Origin: Neomelitea salexigens DSM 19753
GTDB lineage: Bacteria > Pseudomonadota > Gammaproteobacteria > Pseudomonadales > Spongiibacteraceae
Reading direction: 5' to 3'
DNA length: 64,000 nucleotides
Assembly: GCF_000422345.1 (NCBI RefSeq)
Contig: NZ_AULP01000010.1
Location: 1 to 64,000 of the forward strand
Shown: piece after piece, positions 63,999 to 64,000 of the stretch
Position numbering within the stretch: position 1 is the stretch's first letter
Layout of the letters: each line of letters opens with the position of its first letter
Notes under the pieces: generated by a model
Databases searched by the model: none
What the model saw: only the letters and a program-made list of their open reading frames with translations
Told to the model about the DNA's origin: nothing
Position numbers and translations under genes: made by a program

Positions 63999-64000
63999 CT

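Noticed and set aside
1-64000. CRISPR array, tRNA or rRNA gene
   Set aside because: No regularly spaced short repeats with unique spacers and no recognisable tRNA arm or rRNA sequence on either strand.

Overview
The window reads as a chromosomal segment of a moderately GC-rich gammaproteobacterium. Two gene blocks have the order familiar from Pseudomonas and its relatives: cyaA / cyaY / lptM-lysA-dapF-DUF484, and argH divergent from hemC-hemD-hemX-hemY. The glnE-ilvE pair, a class I adenylate cyclase and Pseudomonas-like REP sequences beginning GTAGGAGCG point the same way. A member of Cellvibrionales (for example Spongiibacteraceae) is my best guess, but this is inference from gene order and protein style, not from a marker gene. 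No rRNA, tRNA or CRISPR array was seen.

Layout. 1-1.1 kb: the tail of an IS110-family transposase, then a 294-bp tandem repeat built from REP units. 1.1-2.3 kb: mutM and another REP pair. 2.3-4.3 kb: a lone hydantoinase/oxoprolinase A subunit. 4.3-10.6 kb: cyaA, cyaY, lptM, lysA, dapF and a DUF484 gene; xerC, which usually follows, is absent and REP sequences stand in its place. 10.8-15.1 kb: minus-strand heme operon hemC-hemD-hemX-hemY plus a small TPR gene. 15.2-16.8 kb: an unusual membrane-anchored beta-helix protein. 17-22.7 kb: argH and a two-gene RND efflux system. 22.8-24.9 kb: a GNAT acetyltransferase and a large lipoprotein. 25.4-29.5 kb: a four-gene set (reductase-like protein, lipocalin-like protein, APH-type kinase, TetR regulator) of unknown pathway. 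29.5-34.95 kb: an accessory island with one AT-rich gene for a 1,298-residue alpha/beta-hydrolase-STAND-repeat protein, bracketed by about 220-bp inverted repeats and REP elements; this is the best candidate for an undescribed (defence) system. 35-38.1 kb: a glycosyltransferase / methyltransferase / squalene-cyclase-fold operon. 38.3-44.4 kb: a small lipoprotein, ilvE, glnE and a PilB/GspE-type ATPase. 44.6-46.6 kb: phosphate transporter pit with its PhoU-like partner. 46.7-48.3 kb: argE and ybaK. 48.4-51.9 kb: TonB receptor plus PepSY membrane protein. 52-53.6 kb: TerC and a pteridine reductase. 53.6-56 kb: two exported proteins, one with thrombospondin type-3 calcium repeats behind a near-perfect CRP site. 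56.3-57.7 kb: a LuxR-type regulator behind a hairpin-rich leader. 57.7-58.6 kb: a truncated haemoglobin divergent from an NsrR-type sensor with an NsrR-like operator between them. 58.6-64 kb: a YebC/YeeN protein, a lipoprotein, and an AddA/AddB-like helicase-nuclease pair that runs off the right edge.

Functional themes are core biosynthesis (lysine/DAP, arginine, heme, branched-chain amino acids), nitrogen and phosphate control (glnE, pit), cAMP signalling (cyaA plus a candidate CRP target), nitric-oxide stress (nsrR-trHb), DNA repair (mutM, addAB) and envelope functions. The accessory signal is concentrated at 0.3-1.1, 10.6-10.8 and 29.5-34.95 kb.
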